From contig NZ_CP159258.1 of the NCBI RefSeq assembly GCF_040438925.1, positions 4,292,001-4,356,000 on the forward strand: 64,000 nt of DNA, written 5' to 3'. This DNA is from Pseudomonas sp. MYb327. GTDB taxonomy: Bacteria; Pseudomonadota; Gammaproteobacteria; Pseudomonadales; Pseudomonadaceae. A program made the position numbers and the translations under genes. Below are positions 43,769 through 51,245 of the stretch, piece after piece. A model generated the notes under the pieces. It did no database searches, was not told where the DNA came from, and saw nothing but the letters and a program-made list of their open reading frames with translations. Position 1 is the first letter of the stretch; each line of letters starts with the position of its first letter.

Positions 43769-43794
43769 AAGGCCGCTGATCGCTCAGCGGCCTT
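43769..43794 (-). terminator. Intercistronic terminator-like hairpin between kdgD and the aldehyde dehydrogenase
   Basis: A perfect 11-base stem AAGGCCGCTGA / TCAGCGGCCTT with a 4-base loop is followed on the minus strand by TT then GCG. The short T-run suggests a leaky terminator or an mRNA-stabilising structure within the operon. Confidence 0.55.
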
Positions 43795-43809
43795 ACTTAA
43801 TCGGATGTG

Positions 43810-44721
43810 TTACTGCGCACCCTGCTTGTCGATCAGCGCGGCGAGCATTTCGTACTCTTCGCCAGTCAGATCGGTCAGCGGTGCACGCACAGGACCTGCG
43901 TCGTAACCGGCAATTTTTGCCCCGGCCTTGACGATGCTCACCGCGTAACCTGCTTTGCGGTTACGGATGTCCAGGTACGGCAGGAAGAAGTCGTCGATGA
44001 TCTTGCCAACGGTGGCGTGATCTTCACGAGCGATCGCGTGGTAGAAGTCCATCGCGGTTTTCGGGATGAAGTTGAACACCGCCGACGAGTAGACCGGTAC
44101 GCCCAGCGCCTTGTAGGCAGCGGCGTAGACTTCGGCGGTCGGCAGACCACCCAGGTAGCTGAAGCGATCACCGAGGCGACGACGGATCGACACCATCAAC
44201 TCGATATCGCCCAGGCCATCCTTGTAGCCGATCAGGTTCGGGCAACGCTCGGCCAGACGCTCCAGCAGCGGCGCGTTCAGGCGGCAGACGTTACGGTTGT
44301 AAACCACCACGCCGATGTTGACCGATTTGCACACGGCTTCAACGTGGGCGGCAACGCCGTCCTGGCTGGCTTCGGTCAGGTAGTGCGGCAGCAGCAACAG
44401 GCCTTTGGCGCCCAGACGCTCGGCTTCTTGAGCGTACTCAATCGCTTGACGGGTCGAACCGCCCACACCGGCCAGGATTGGTACGCTAGTGGCGCAAGTG
44501 TCGACGGCGGTCTTGATGATTTCCGAATATTCGCTGGCCGCCAGAGAGAAGAACTCACCGGTGCCGCCTGCGGCGAACAGAGCCGAGGCGCCGTATGGGG
44601 CCAGCCACTCGAGACGCTTGATGTAACCAGCGCGGTTGAAATCGCCCTGGGCATTGAAATCGGTGACCGGGAAAGACAGCAGGCCGGAAGAGAGGATGGA
44701 CTTCAGTTCTTGTGGATTCAT
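43810..44721 (-). CDS. kdgD: 5-dehydro-4-deoxyglucarate dehydratase
   Basis: DHDPS-superfamily (beta/alpha)8 enzyme of 303 residues that dehydrates and decarboxylates 5-keto-4-deoxy-D-glucarate to 2-oxoglutarate semialdehyde. The Schiff-base Lys167 is in [10 protein letters not shown], the proton-relay Tyr is in VVYNRN, and [12 protein letters not shown] is the substrate loop. It is the first structural gene of the island, downstream of a promoter overlapped by an operator-like palindrome. Confidence 0.95.
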   Translation of the reverse strand: MNPQELKSILSSGLLSFPVTDFNAQGDFNRAGYIKRLEWLAPYGASALFAAGGTGEFFSLAASEYSEIIKTAVDTCATSVPILAGVGGSTRQAIEYAQEAERLGAKGLLLLPHYLTEASQDGVAAHVEAVCKSVNIGVVVYNRNVCRLNAPLLERLAERCPNLIGYKDGLGDIELMVSIRRRLGDRFSYLGGLPTAEVYAAAYKALGVPVYSSAVFNFIPKTAMDFYHAIAREDHATVGKIIDDFFLPYLDIRNRKAGYAVSIVKAGAKIAGYDAGPVRAPLTDLTGEEYEMLAALIDKQGAQ

Positions 44722-44779
44722 TATTCGAACACCCTGGGTAGCAACGTTTATGTGTGAGAAAACCGTTCAGCCTTCGCCG

Positions 44780-44803
44780 AAGTTGTAGGTCATCGTACAA
44801 CTT
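44780..44803 (-). promoter_or_regulatory. Putative operator for the FadR-type regulator, upstream of kdgD
   Basis: A perfect 8-base inverted repeat AAGTTGTA / TACAACTT with an 8-base spacer. On the minus strand it contains GTTGTACGATGACCTAC, 15 of 17 bases of which recur upstream of the regulator gene at 45936-45952. It overlaps the -10 box of the promoter, fitting repression. Confidence 0.6.
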
Positions 44804-44819
44804 AAAAAATAACCGTCAA
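44792..44819 (-). promoter_or_regulatory. Candidate sigma-70 promoter for kdgD operon
   Basis: On the minus strand TTGACG (44814-44819) and TACGAT (44792-44797) are separated by 16 bases, about 70 bases before the kdgD ATG. The -10 lies inside the operator palindrome. Confidence 0.5.
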
Positions 44820-45005
44820 CTGCATTTCATCGCTGAGGGTGAAAATTGTTCGACAGGAAGAGTGCCAGCTCAGGTTTCAGGGGCTAATTTCGAAAGAAGA
44901 TGAGGCGGAAATGTGGCGGCCAAGGTGCTTACTAGAGTTACGTTGTCAGAGGAATGAAAAACGAAGAGTCAGGCTGGAGGATCTGTGAAATGGCTGATGG
45001 CCCTT

Positions 45006-45096
45006 TCGCGAGCAGGCTCGCTCCCACATTGGATCGGCTGTAGACACAAATCTAATGAACAGCCGAATTCAAATGTGGGAGCGAGACTGCTCGCGA
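45006..45096. repeat. REPIN-type inverted repeat, GCGAGC variant
   Basis: Arms of 25 bases (45006-45030 and 45072-45096) containing TCGCGAGCAGGCTCGCTCCC, with one mismatch. The spacer itself contains a CGGCTGT/ACAGCCG pair, so the whole element can fold as one long hairpin. Confidence 0.82.
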
Positions 45097-45132
45097 TAGC
45101 GGACTATCAGAAAAAATCGCTCTAAGAAAAAA

Positions 45133-45891
45133 TTACCCCCGCTGCGCTTCAGCCTCTTCATGGGCATGACGCAACCGCTCACGGCTGTTTGTCAGATGCA
45201 AGCGCATGGCGGCACGCGCCGCATCGGAGTCCTGGCGGGCAATTGCGTCGAAGATTTCTTCGTGCTCGCGGCTCAGGCGATTCATGTAGTGCTGTTGATC
45301 GTCATGGGCCAGTCGCGCGGAATTGAGACGAGTGCGCGGGATAATGCTGGTACCGAGGTGCGTCATGATGTCGGTGAAATAGCGGTTACCGGTCGCCAGG
45401 GCAATCTGCAAGTGGAACTGGAAGTCCGAGGCGACGGCATCGCTGGCGTGGGACACACTTTCGTTCAGTGCATCCAGTGCCGCGCGCATCAGCGCCAACT
45501 GTTCTGGGCTGCGGCGTTGTGCGGCGAGGCCGGCGGATTCCACTTCGAGGCTGATGCGCAGCTCCAGAATCGCCAACACGTCACGCAGCGTGACCACGGT
45601 TGCCGGGTCGATGCGAAAACCGCTCGGGCTCGGCGTATCGAGCACGAAGGTGCCGATGCCGTGGCGGGTTTCCACCTGCCCGGCCGCCTGCAAACGGGAA
45701 ATCGCCTCGCGCACGACGGTGCGGCTGACGCCATGGGCATCCATGATCGCCGACTCGGTGGGCAATTTGTCGCCACGCTTGAGGTGACCGTCGCGGATCT
45801 GCTCGGACAGCACCGTCACCAGTTCCTGCGCGAGACTGCGGCGCTTGCGAGGGAGGCGTGGTACGTCGTTCGGGTTTTCCATGGTGACCAT
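45133..45891 (-). CDS. FadR-subfamily GntR transcriptional regulator
   Basis: About 252-residue regulator: an N-terminal winged HTH (about residues 20-85; GDKLPTESAIMDAHGVSRTVVREAISRLQAAGQVETRHGIGTFV) followed by an all-helical FCD ligand domain with Asp/His residues for metal and ligand binding (HEEIFDAIARQDSDAARAAMRLHL). By position it should control the galactarate/glucarate genes and sense a pathway acid. Two ATGs, 45891 and 45882, are possible. A repeat of the kdgD operator motif lies about 45 bases upstream, suggesting autoregulation. Confidence 0.9.
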   Translation of the reverse strand: MVTMENPNDVPRLPRKRRSLAQELVTVLSEQIRDGHLKRGDKLPTESAIMDAHGVSRTVVREAISRLQAAGQVETRHGIGTFVLDTPSPSGFRIDPATVVTLRDVLAILELRISLEVESAGLAAQRRSPEQLALMRAALDALNESVSHASDAVASDFQFHLQIALATGNRYFTDIMTHLGTSIIPRTRLNSARLAHDDQQHYMNRLSREHEEIFDAIARQDSDAARAAMRLHLTNSRERLRHAHEEAEAQRG

Positions 45892-45935
45892 CTGTCTCGA
45901 AAAATTCGGCTGAAACCGCATCATAGCTCAACGCG

Positions 45936-45952
45936 GTTGTACGATCACCCAC
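45936..45952 (+). promoter_or_regulatory. Second operator-like copy upstream of the regulator gene
   Basis: GTTGTACGATCACCCAC matches 15 of 17 bases of the kdgD operator strand. The left half is perfectly kept; the right half is degenerate. It lies about 45 bases before the regulator start. Confidence 0.5.
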
Positions 45953-45956
45953 CCCC

Positions 45957-46042
45957 GTAGGAGCTGGCTTGCCAGCGATGGCCGTAACGCGGTGCGTCTC
46001 TGGAACAGCGTTATCGTTCATCGCTGGCAAGCCAGCTCTACA
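45957..46042. repeat. REPIN-type inverted repeat
   Basis: GTAGGAGCTGGCTTGCCAGC pairs with GCTGGCAAGCCAGCTCTAC (one base deleted in the right arm). The spacer holds ACGCGGT and AACAGCGTTATCGTTC, similar to the element at 49799-49885. It lies between the regulator and the convergently placed end of the ABC transporter gene. Confidence 0.78.
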
Positions 46043-46054
46043 GGGGGGCGGTGT

Positions 46055-47782
46055 TTATGCGGTCACTGTTTGATCCACCAGGCGGCCATTCTCGATACGA
46101 ACATGTCGAGGATGGAACCGCTTGAGACTGCTGCGATGCCCGACGCTGACAATGCTCAACCCCGGCAACTCATCGATCAGCGCCTGATACAGCGACGCTT
46201 CATCCTCTTCATCCATCGCCGACGTCGCTTCGTCCATGTACAGCCATTGCGGCGCATAAAGTAGCGCACGGGCGAACGCCAGACGTTGCTGTTCACCCGG
46301 CGACAGCATGCGCTGCCAGTGATTGGCTTCATCAAGACGCGCCACCAGGTGCGGCAAACGGCAAGTTTCCAGCACTTGGGCATATCGCTCGGATGGATAG
46401 GTTTCGCCAGGCTGTGGATAACTCAGCGCCTCGCGCAACGTTCCGATTGGCAGATACGGTTTCTGCGGCAGGAACAGGTAACGCGCCGCAGGCAGGCGAA
46501 TACTGCCGTGACCCGCCGGCCACAAATGCCCCATCGCCCGCAGCAGGGTGGATTTGCCGCTGCCGGAGCGGCCGCTGAGCATCACGCGCTCGCCCTCCTC
46601 CACGGTCATATCGCCACTGGTCAGCAGGTGACGACCATCAGCCAGATCCAGGCCAAGGTCGTGCACCTTCAACATCGAGCCCGTGTTTTGCACGTCGATG
46701 GCGGGCGCGCGTTGTTCGTTGTCAGTCATGGCCTGACGGAAACTGAGCAGACGATCGCAGGTGGCGCGCCATGAGGCGAGGCTCTGGTAAGCAGTGATGA
46801 ACCAGCTGAAACTGTCCTGGACATTTCCGAACGCCGAGCTGATTTGCATCAGTTCTCCGAGTTCGATCTTGCCAGCAAGGTAACGCGGCGCGGCCACCAT
46901 GAACGGGAAGATAACGGCGGCTTGTTCATACCCGGAGGTGAAGAAGGTCAGACGCTTGGACACCTTCATGATGTCCCAGAAGTTGTGCCAGACCATGCCG
47001 AAGCGGCTGCTCAAACGACGATTTTCGTTTGGCTCGCCGTTGTACAACGCGATGCTTTCGGCATTCTCGCGAACCCGCACCATGGAGAAACGCAGGTCAG
47101 CTTCGAAGCGTTGTTGGCGGTTGTTCAGGCCGATCAGGCGGCGACCGATCAAATGCGTCAGCCAACTCCCGACCACCGCATAAACCAGCACACACCAGAA
47201 CATGTAGCCGGGAACGGTCACACCAAACACTTCGATGCTGCCCGACACCCCCCAAAGAATGATCGAGAACGATACAAGGCTGACGATATTGCGTAGCAGG
47301 CCAATGCCCAGGCTCAAGGTGTCGGATGTGAAATTGTTGAGGTCTTCGGAAATCCTCTGGTCGGGGTTATCGGTGTAACCGCCCTGCTCCAGCTGGTAAT
47401 AATTCTTGTTGCCGAGCCAGCGGGCGAAATGCTTTTCGGTGAGCCAAGCACGCCAGCGAATCGTCAGCATCTGCGTCAGGTAGAGGCGGTACACCGCACC
47501 GACAATCGCCACTGCTGCAATCCCGCAGAAATACAGGATCAGCCGCCAGAATGCCTCTTCGTCCTTTTGTTGCAGCGCGTTGTAGAAATCCTTGTACCAG
47601 GTGTTAAACCACACCGAGATCCCCACGCTGATCAGCGACAGCGCAATCACGGCGATCAGCAACGTCCAGGCCTTGACCTTCTCTTCACTGCGCCAGTAAG
47701 GCGCGATCATCGCCCACACTTTGCTAAAAAACTGCCCGCGCACAGCATCGTTGACCGCGGAATACTCAGCGTTCTGATTCAT
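46055..47782 (-). CDS. SbmA/BacA-YddA-type ABC transporter (fused membrane and ATPase domains)
   Basis: 575-residue half-transporter with an N-terminal membrane domain (about residues 20-330, six helices; VGISVWFNTWYKDFYNALQ is the SbmA/BacA family landmark) fused to an ATPase domain. Walker [10 protein letters not shown] is at about 404-412, the signature reads LSPGEQQRLAFARAL and Walker B WLYMDEATSAMD. Family members (YddA, Rv1819c) import vitamin B12 or peptides or act on lipids; the substrate here is unknown. It follows roxSR on the same strand. Confidence 0.9.
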   Translation of the reverse strand: MNQNAEYSAVNDAVRGQFFSKVWAMIAPYWRSEEKVKAWTLLIAVIALSLISVGISVWFNTWYKDFYNALQQKDEEAFWRLILYFCGIAAVAIVGAVYRLYLTQMLTIRWRAWLTEKHFARWLGNKNYYQLEQGGYTDNPDQRISEDLNNFTSDTLSLGIGLLRNIVSLVSFSIILWGVSGSIEVFGVTVPGYMFWCVLVYAVVGSWLTHLIGRRLIGLNNRQQRFEADLRFSMVRVRENAESIALYNGEPNENRRLSSRFGMVWHNFWDIMKVSKRLTFFTSGYEQAAVIFPFMVAAPRYLAGKIELGELMQISSAFGNVQDSFSWFITAYQSLASWRATCDRLLSFRQAMTDNEQRAPAIDVQNTGSMLKVHDLGLDLADGRHLLTSGDMTVEEGERVMLSGRSGSGKSTLLRAMGHLWPAGHGSIRLPAARYLFLPQKPYLPIGTLREALSYPQPGETYPSERYAQVLETCRLPHLVARLDEANHWQRMLSPGEQQRLAFARALLYAPQWLYMDEATSAMDEEDEASLYQALIDELPGLSIVSVGHRSSLKRFHPRHVRIENGRLVDQTVTA

Positions 47783-47813
47783 GGATAAGGCTCGACAAAT
47801 AAAGAAACATGCA

Positions 47814-47839
47814 CGAACCGATCATAGATGATCGGTTCG
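47814..47839. other. 12-base perfect palindrome between roxR and the ABC transporter
   Basis: CGAACCGATCAT / ATGATCGGTTCG around AG. It lies 41 bases after the roxR stop and 32 bases before the transporter start on the minus strand. No T-run follows, so it may be an operator, an mRNA hairpin, or a weak terminator. Confidence 0.6.
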
Positions 47840-47879
47840 GTTTGTCGCGAGGAGCGGCCCGCATTCGTTCAGCGCAGGT

Positions 47880-48440
47880 TCAGCGACGGACGGGACGTTT
47901 CTGCAGTTTGCGCTGCAGCGTGCGGCGGTGCATGCCCAGGGCGCGGGCGGTGGCGGAGATGTTGCCTTCGTGCTCGGTCAACACGCGCTGGATGTGTTCC
48001 CACTGCAAGCGGTCCACGGACATCGGGTTTTCCGGCACCAGGCTGTCGAGGTCGGCATGCTCGGAAAGCAATGCGGCCAGCACGTCGTCGGCGTCGGCCG
48101 GTTTGCACAGGTAGTTGCAGGCGCCGCGCTTGATCGCTTCGACAGCGGTGGCAATGCTCGAATAACCGGTGAGGATTACTACGCGCATTTCCGGGTCCAT
48201 TTCCAGCAGCTTCGGCAACAGCACCAGGCCCGAATCGCCGTCCATTTTCAGGTCCAGTGCGGCGTAATCCGGCAGATCGGCCTTGGCCAACTCCAGGCCT
48301 TCTTCGGCGGAACCGGCGGTGCTGACGCGAAAACCTCGGCGGGCCATGGCGCGAGCCATGACGCGGGTAAACGTTGCGTCGTCATCGACCAGCAGCAAAT
48401 GCGGCAGCTCTTCGCCTTCGACTTGGATTTCGTCACTCAT
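47880..48440 (-). CDS. roxR: Redox response regulator RoxR (RegA/PrrA family)
   Basis: 186-residue response regulator: receiver domain with phospho-acceptor Asp63 (LDLKMDGDSG) and a C-terminal Fis-type HTH (EGNISATARALGMHRRTLQRKL). In the RegBA/RoxSR family it activates terminal oxidase and energy genes and cyanide tolerance in Pseudomonas. The start MSDEIQVEGEE overlaps the roxS stop by 8 bases, so kinase and regulator are coupled. Confidence 0.94.
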   Translation of the reverse strand: MSDEIQVEGEELPHLLLVDDDATFTRVMARAMARRGFRVSTAGSAEEGLELAKADLPDYAALDLKMDGDSGLVLLPKLLEMDPEMRVVILTGYSSIATAVEAIKRGACNYLCKPADADDVLAALLSEHADLDSLVPENPMSVDRLQWEHIQRVLTEHEGNISATARALGMHRRTLQRKLQKRPVRR

Positions 48441-49695
48441 GTTGGTCTCCTCGGGCGACACGGGGCAGGCGCAGCTCGGTGAGCGTGCCACCTTCCTCAT
48501 GACTGTAGAGTTTCACTGAGCCGCCGGCGCGTGTCACGCTGGCCTTGCTCAAAAACAGGCCCAGGCCGAAACCTTTGCCCTTGGTGGTAAAAAATGGCTT
48601 GCCGATTTGCTCGGCGATGGCCAGCGGCACGCCGGCGCCGTGGTCGCGAATGCTGATGGTGAGGTTTTCATCATCCCAGTCCAGCGTCACCTGGAGCCCT
48701 TCAGGGCAAGCATCCGCCGCGTTGTTGAGCAGATTCAGCAGCGCCTGGGTCAGGTCCGGCGGCGGCGCCATGCGTGGCACGGTGCCTTGGCCGAGACGCT
48801 GGAAGCGATAACTGGCTTCCGGGCGCATCAGGTGCCAGCGGTTCAGCGCCTCGTCGAGCCAGTCGGTGACGTCTTGCATTTCCACCGCCAAACGGCGATT
48901 GGCCTCGGCGGCGCGCACCAGTTGCTGCAAGGTTTCCTTGCACAGTTTGACTTGATCCTGCAGCACGCTCAGGTCGTCCTGCAACATCGGGTCGTGATGA
49001 TCCTGGCGCATTTCCTTGAGCAACACGCTCATGGTCGCCAGTGGCGTGCCCAGCTCATGGGCGGCGCCGGCCGCTTGCGTGGCCACCGCCAGCAGTTGCT
49101 GATCGCGCAGACCTTCTTCGCGACGGATCGCCCGCAGTTCTTCCTGCCGACGCAACTCTTCGGCCATTCGTGCGGCGAAGAAGGTGATGACCGCCGCCGC
49201 AAGGGCGAAGCTCAGCCACATCCCGTACACCTGCAGGTTTTCCCGGGCGATCGGAAAAGTTTGCAGCGGATAGAAGCGCGCCAGCAACAGCGTGTACATC
49301 GTCAGCGCGATGCCGGACAGAATCACCGAATAACGCCATGGCAATGTCACGGCGGCGATGGTCAACGGCACCAGGTAATAAGAGACGAACGGGTTGGTCG
49401 ATCCACCGGAGAAATACAGCAAGGCACTGTGGATAAACAGGTCGCAGGCCAACTGCACGGCGTATTCGAGTTCAGTCACCGGCCACGACGTGCGCAGGCG
49501 AATTGCCGTGAACGCACAGAGCAGCATCGAGCAACCGAGGGTCGCGGCCAATTGAAACCAGGGCAGCGGCAGCAACTCGAACCAGTAGGCCAGGCCCACG
49601 GAACCGGCCTGGGCAGCCAACACCAACGTGCGGATGAAAGTCAGCCGCCAGAGATTCTGGCGAGTGGCGGAAGTGATTTGAACGGGGGCGAGCAT
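48433..49695 (-). CDS. roxS: Redox sensor histidine kinase RoxS (RegB/PrrB family)
   Basis: 420-residue membrane histidine kinase with about six N-terminal helices (1-180), the quinone-site motif GGSTNPFVSYYL, the phospho-acceptor His213 in HELGTPLATMS, and a conserved Cys252 (QVKLCKETL) at the spacing of the redox-sensing Cys of RegB. HATPase motifs (NLLNNAADACPEG, DHGAGVP, GFGLGLFLSK) follow. The start MLAPVQITSATRQ is chosen over a 29-residue extension. Confidence 0.94.
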   Translation of the reverse strand: MLAPVQITSATRQNLWRLTFIRTLVLAAQAGSVGLAYWFELLPLPWFQLAATLGCSMLLCAFTAIRLRTSWPVTELEYAVQLACDLFIHSALLYFSGGSTNPFVSYYLVPLTIAAVTLPWRYSVILSGIALTMYTLLLARFYPLQTFPIARENLQVYGMWLSFALAAAVITFFAARMAEELRRQEELRAIRREEGLRDQQLLAVATQAAGAAHELGTPLATMSVLLKEMRQDHHDPMLQDDLSVLQDQVKLCKETLQQLVRAAEANRRLAVEMQDVTDWLDEALNRWHLMRPEASYRFQRLGQGTVPRMAPPPDLTQALLNLLNNAADACPEGLQVTLDWDDENLTISIRDHGAGVPLAIAEQIGKPFFTTKGKGFGLGLFLSKASVTRAGGSVKLYSHEEGGTLTELRLPRVARGDQHE

Positions 49696-49798
49696 TAGCT
49701 CTCCTGATGAGCGCTCCAGGCGGATCGCAGGGAGTATAACCAAGCGCGGGGGTTGGCAGGCGAAAGTGCGGCAAACGGCCACAGCCCTAACAGCCTTT

Positions 49799-49885
49799 TG
49801 TAGGAGCAGGCTTGCCAGCGATGGCCGTGATGCGGTTTGTCTGTCAGCCCTCGTTATCGTTCATCGCTAGCAAGCCAGCTCCTAC
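49799..49885. repeat. REPIN-type inverted repeat
   Basis: TGTAGGAGCAGGCTTGCCAG pairs with CTAGCAAGCCAGCTCCTAC; the spacer resembles that of the element at 45957-46042. It sits in a divergent promoter region, less usual for such elements than 3' ends. Confidence 0.78.
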
Positions 49886-49918
49886 GGACCGAGTACCTGC
49901 AACTCATCTGTATAGAAG

Positions 49919-49947
49919 TTGTAACTGTGCGAACCGGATCATAGAAG
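49919..49947 (+). promoter_or_regulatory. Candidate promoter for the SIMPL gene
   Basis: TTGTAA and TAGAAG separated by 17 bases, about 63 bases before the ATG. Both boxes match consensus at four of six positions. Confidence 0.35.
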
Positions 49948-50010
49948 CTAGAGTCTGATGGTTTCACGCAGGCCTGGAACACCCCCCTGCGCACCACCTT
50001 AGGAGCTTTC

Positions 50011-50727
50011 ATGCACACATTCCGCCGCAGCGCCGCCCTCCTCGCCCTGAGCATCGGCACCGTCGCCAGCCTCCCGGCCCTGGCTGCCGACGAACTTCAT
50101 TACAACCAGATTTCCCTGCGCGCCGAAGTCAGTCAGGAAGTGGCCCGCGACCTGATGATCGTGACCCTCTACACCGAAGAACAAAACACCGACCCGGCCA
50201 AACTCGCCGCCGACGTCAGCACCACCATGAACAAGGCACTGGCCCAGGCCAAGCAAGTCAAGGACATCACCCTGCGCCAGGGCAGCCGCAACAGCTACCC
50301 GATCTACGACACCAAAGGTCAGAAGATCACTGGCTGGCGTGAACGCGCCGAACTGCGCCTCGAAAGTTCGGACTTCGCCGCGCTGTCGAAACTGACCGGT
50401 GAACTGCTCACCGACCTGAAGATGGGCGGCATGGACTTCGCCATCGCCACGCCAACCCGCAAGGCCAGCGAAGACGCCCTGCTCAAGGATGCCGTGACCG
50501 CCTTCAAGGCCCGCGCGCAACTGGCCACCGACGCACTGGGCGGCAAGAGCTACAAGATCGTCAACCTGAACCTCAACAGCAACGGCTACCCGCAACCTTA
50601 CATGCGCGGCCCGATGATGATGAAAGCCGCCAGCATGGACGCCGCCCCGGTGACGCCGGAAGTGGAAGCGGGCACCAGCCAGGTCAGCATGACCGCTGAC
50701 GGTTCGATTGAAGTGCTGATGCCTTGA
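50011..50727 (+). CDS. SIMPL-domain (DUF541) periplasmic protein
   Basis: 238-residue secreted protein with a signal peptide (MHTFRRSAALLALSIG...PALA, cleavage before ADELHYNQ) and a SIMPL/DUF541 domain (about 30-235). Members include E. coli YggE, linked to oxidative-stress protection, and BP26 of Brucella, which forms a ring. The molecular function is not known. An AGGAGC ribosome site lies before the ATG, and a strong terminator follows the stop, so it is monocistronic. Confidence 0.9.
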   Translation: MHTFRRSAALLALSIGTVASLPALAADELHYNQISLRAEVSQEVARDLMIVTLYTEEQNTDPAKLAADVSTTMNKALAQAKQVKDITLRQGSRNSYPIYDTKGQKITGWRERAELRLESSDFAALSKLTGELLTDLKMGGMDFAIATPTRKASEDALLKDAVTAFKARAQLATDALGGKSYKIVNLNLNSNGYPQPYMRGPMMMKAASMDAAPVTPEVEAGTSQVSMTADGSIEVLMP

Positions 50728-50744
50728 ATCGATAACTTCTGAAC

Positions 50745-50781
50745 AAAAAAACGGCGATCACCCAATGATCGCCGTTTTTTT
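50745..50781 (+). terminator. Terminator after the SIMPL gene
   Basis: ACGGCGATCA / TGATCGCCGT with a 5-base loop, preceded by six A and followed by seven T. A textbook bidirectional intrinsic terminator. Confidence 0.92.
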
Positions 50782-50788
50782 CATCACC

Positions 50789-50884
50789 CTGTAGGAGCTG
50801 CCGCAAGCTCCGATCTTTTGATCTTGATCTATGCTCTCCAGACCTTCTGGTGGTCACCGAAAATATCGCAGCCTCCGGCAGCTG
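50789..50884. repeat. Decayed REP-like element
   Basis: TGTAGGAGCTGCCGCAAGCT at the left and CGCAGCCTCCGGCAGCT at the right form imperfect arms, with GATCTTTTGATC between. It looks like an old copy of a different REP family from the others here. Confidence 0.5.
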
Positions 50885-51042
50885 AAGGTTAAGTTGCACT
50901 TGGTACAACTCGACCATTACCAGTGCAACGAGAACCACTCCGATTAACCCTGACCCACCCCATAAGGACGGGGGTATAGATAGGTAACACCTCGCCCCAC
51001 CCACGGGCAACCCAAGATCTGATCGCACTATAAAAGTGCGCT

Positions 51043-51057
51043 ATTTGCACTGCAAAT
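51043..51057. promoter_or_regulatory. Palindrome upstream of dppA gene 1, possible operator
   Basis: ATTTGCA-C-TGCAAAT, a perfect 7-base dyad about 190 bases before the start of the first binding-protein gene. Its binding protein is unknown. Confidence 0.4.
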
Positions 51058-51245
51058 AAGCCGCGCAAACGGTCAACTGCGTCAAATTTTATACATATGC
51101 GACATTAAGGTACGTTCGAGCCACCGTTTAAGGCTTGTAGTCGCTCTGGATCTTGCTTTGGGTATAGCCCCTGCATAAGTATCCGCAGGCACGACTCACG
51201 AGGTCGTCCTCAAAATCAAAAAATGACAACAATCATGAGGCCACC

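Larger units (their letters stand above)
44722..45132. other. 411-base non-coding region upstream of kdgD
   Basis: No gene is seen. It holds the kdgD promoter with an overlapping palindrome (44780-44819) and a REP element (45006-45096). The stretch 44820-45005 shows nothing I can name. Confidence 0.7.
49696..50010. other. 315-base intergenic region between roxS and the SIMPL gene
   Basis: Divergent spacer without a gene. It holds a TATACT box on the minus strand (49733-49738) ahead of roxS, a REP element (49799-49885), and a candidate promoter for the SIMPL gene. Confidence 0.6.
50728..51245. other. 518-base intergenic region upstream of the first dppA gene
   Basis: Contains a terminator (50745-50781), a decayed REP element (50789-50884), a GCACT/AGTGC hairpin (51026-51040) and the palindrome ATTTGCACTGCAAAT (51043-51057). 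A TTGCTT...TAAGTA pair (17 apart, around 51154-51182) is a weak promoter candidate. No protein-coding gene is convincing. Confidence 0.6.

Noticed and set aside
50684..51028. 114-residue minus-strand frame over the SIMPL 3' end
   Set aside because: Covers a terminator and a REP element and has no recognisable features.
51140..51185. Sigma-54 promoter before dppA copy 1
   Set aside because: TGGATCTTGCTTT has GG and GC elements too close together for a -24/-12 site.
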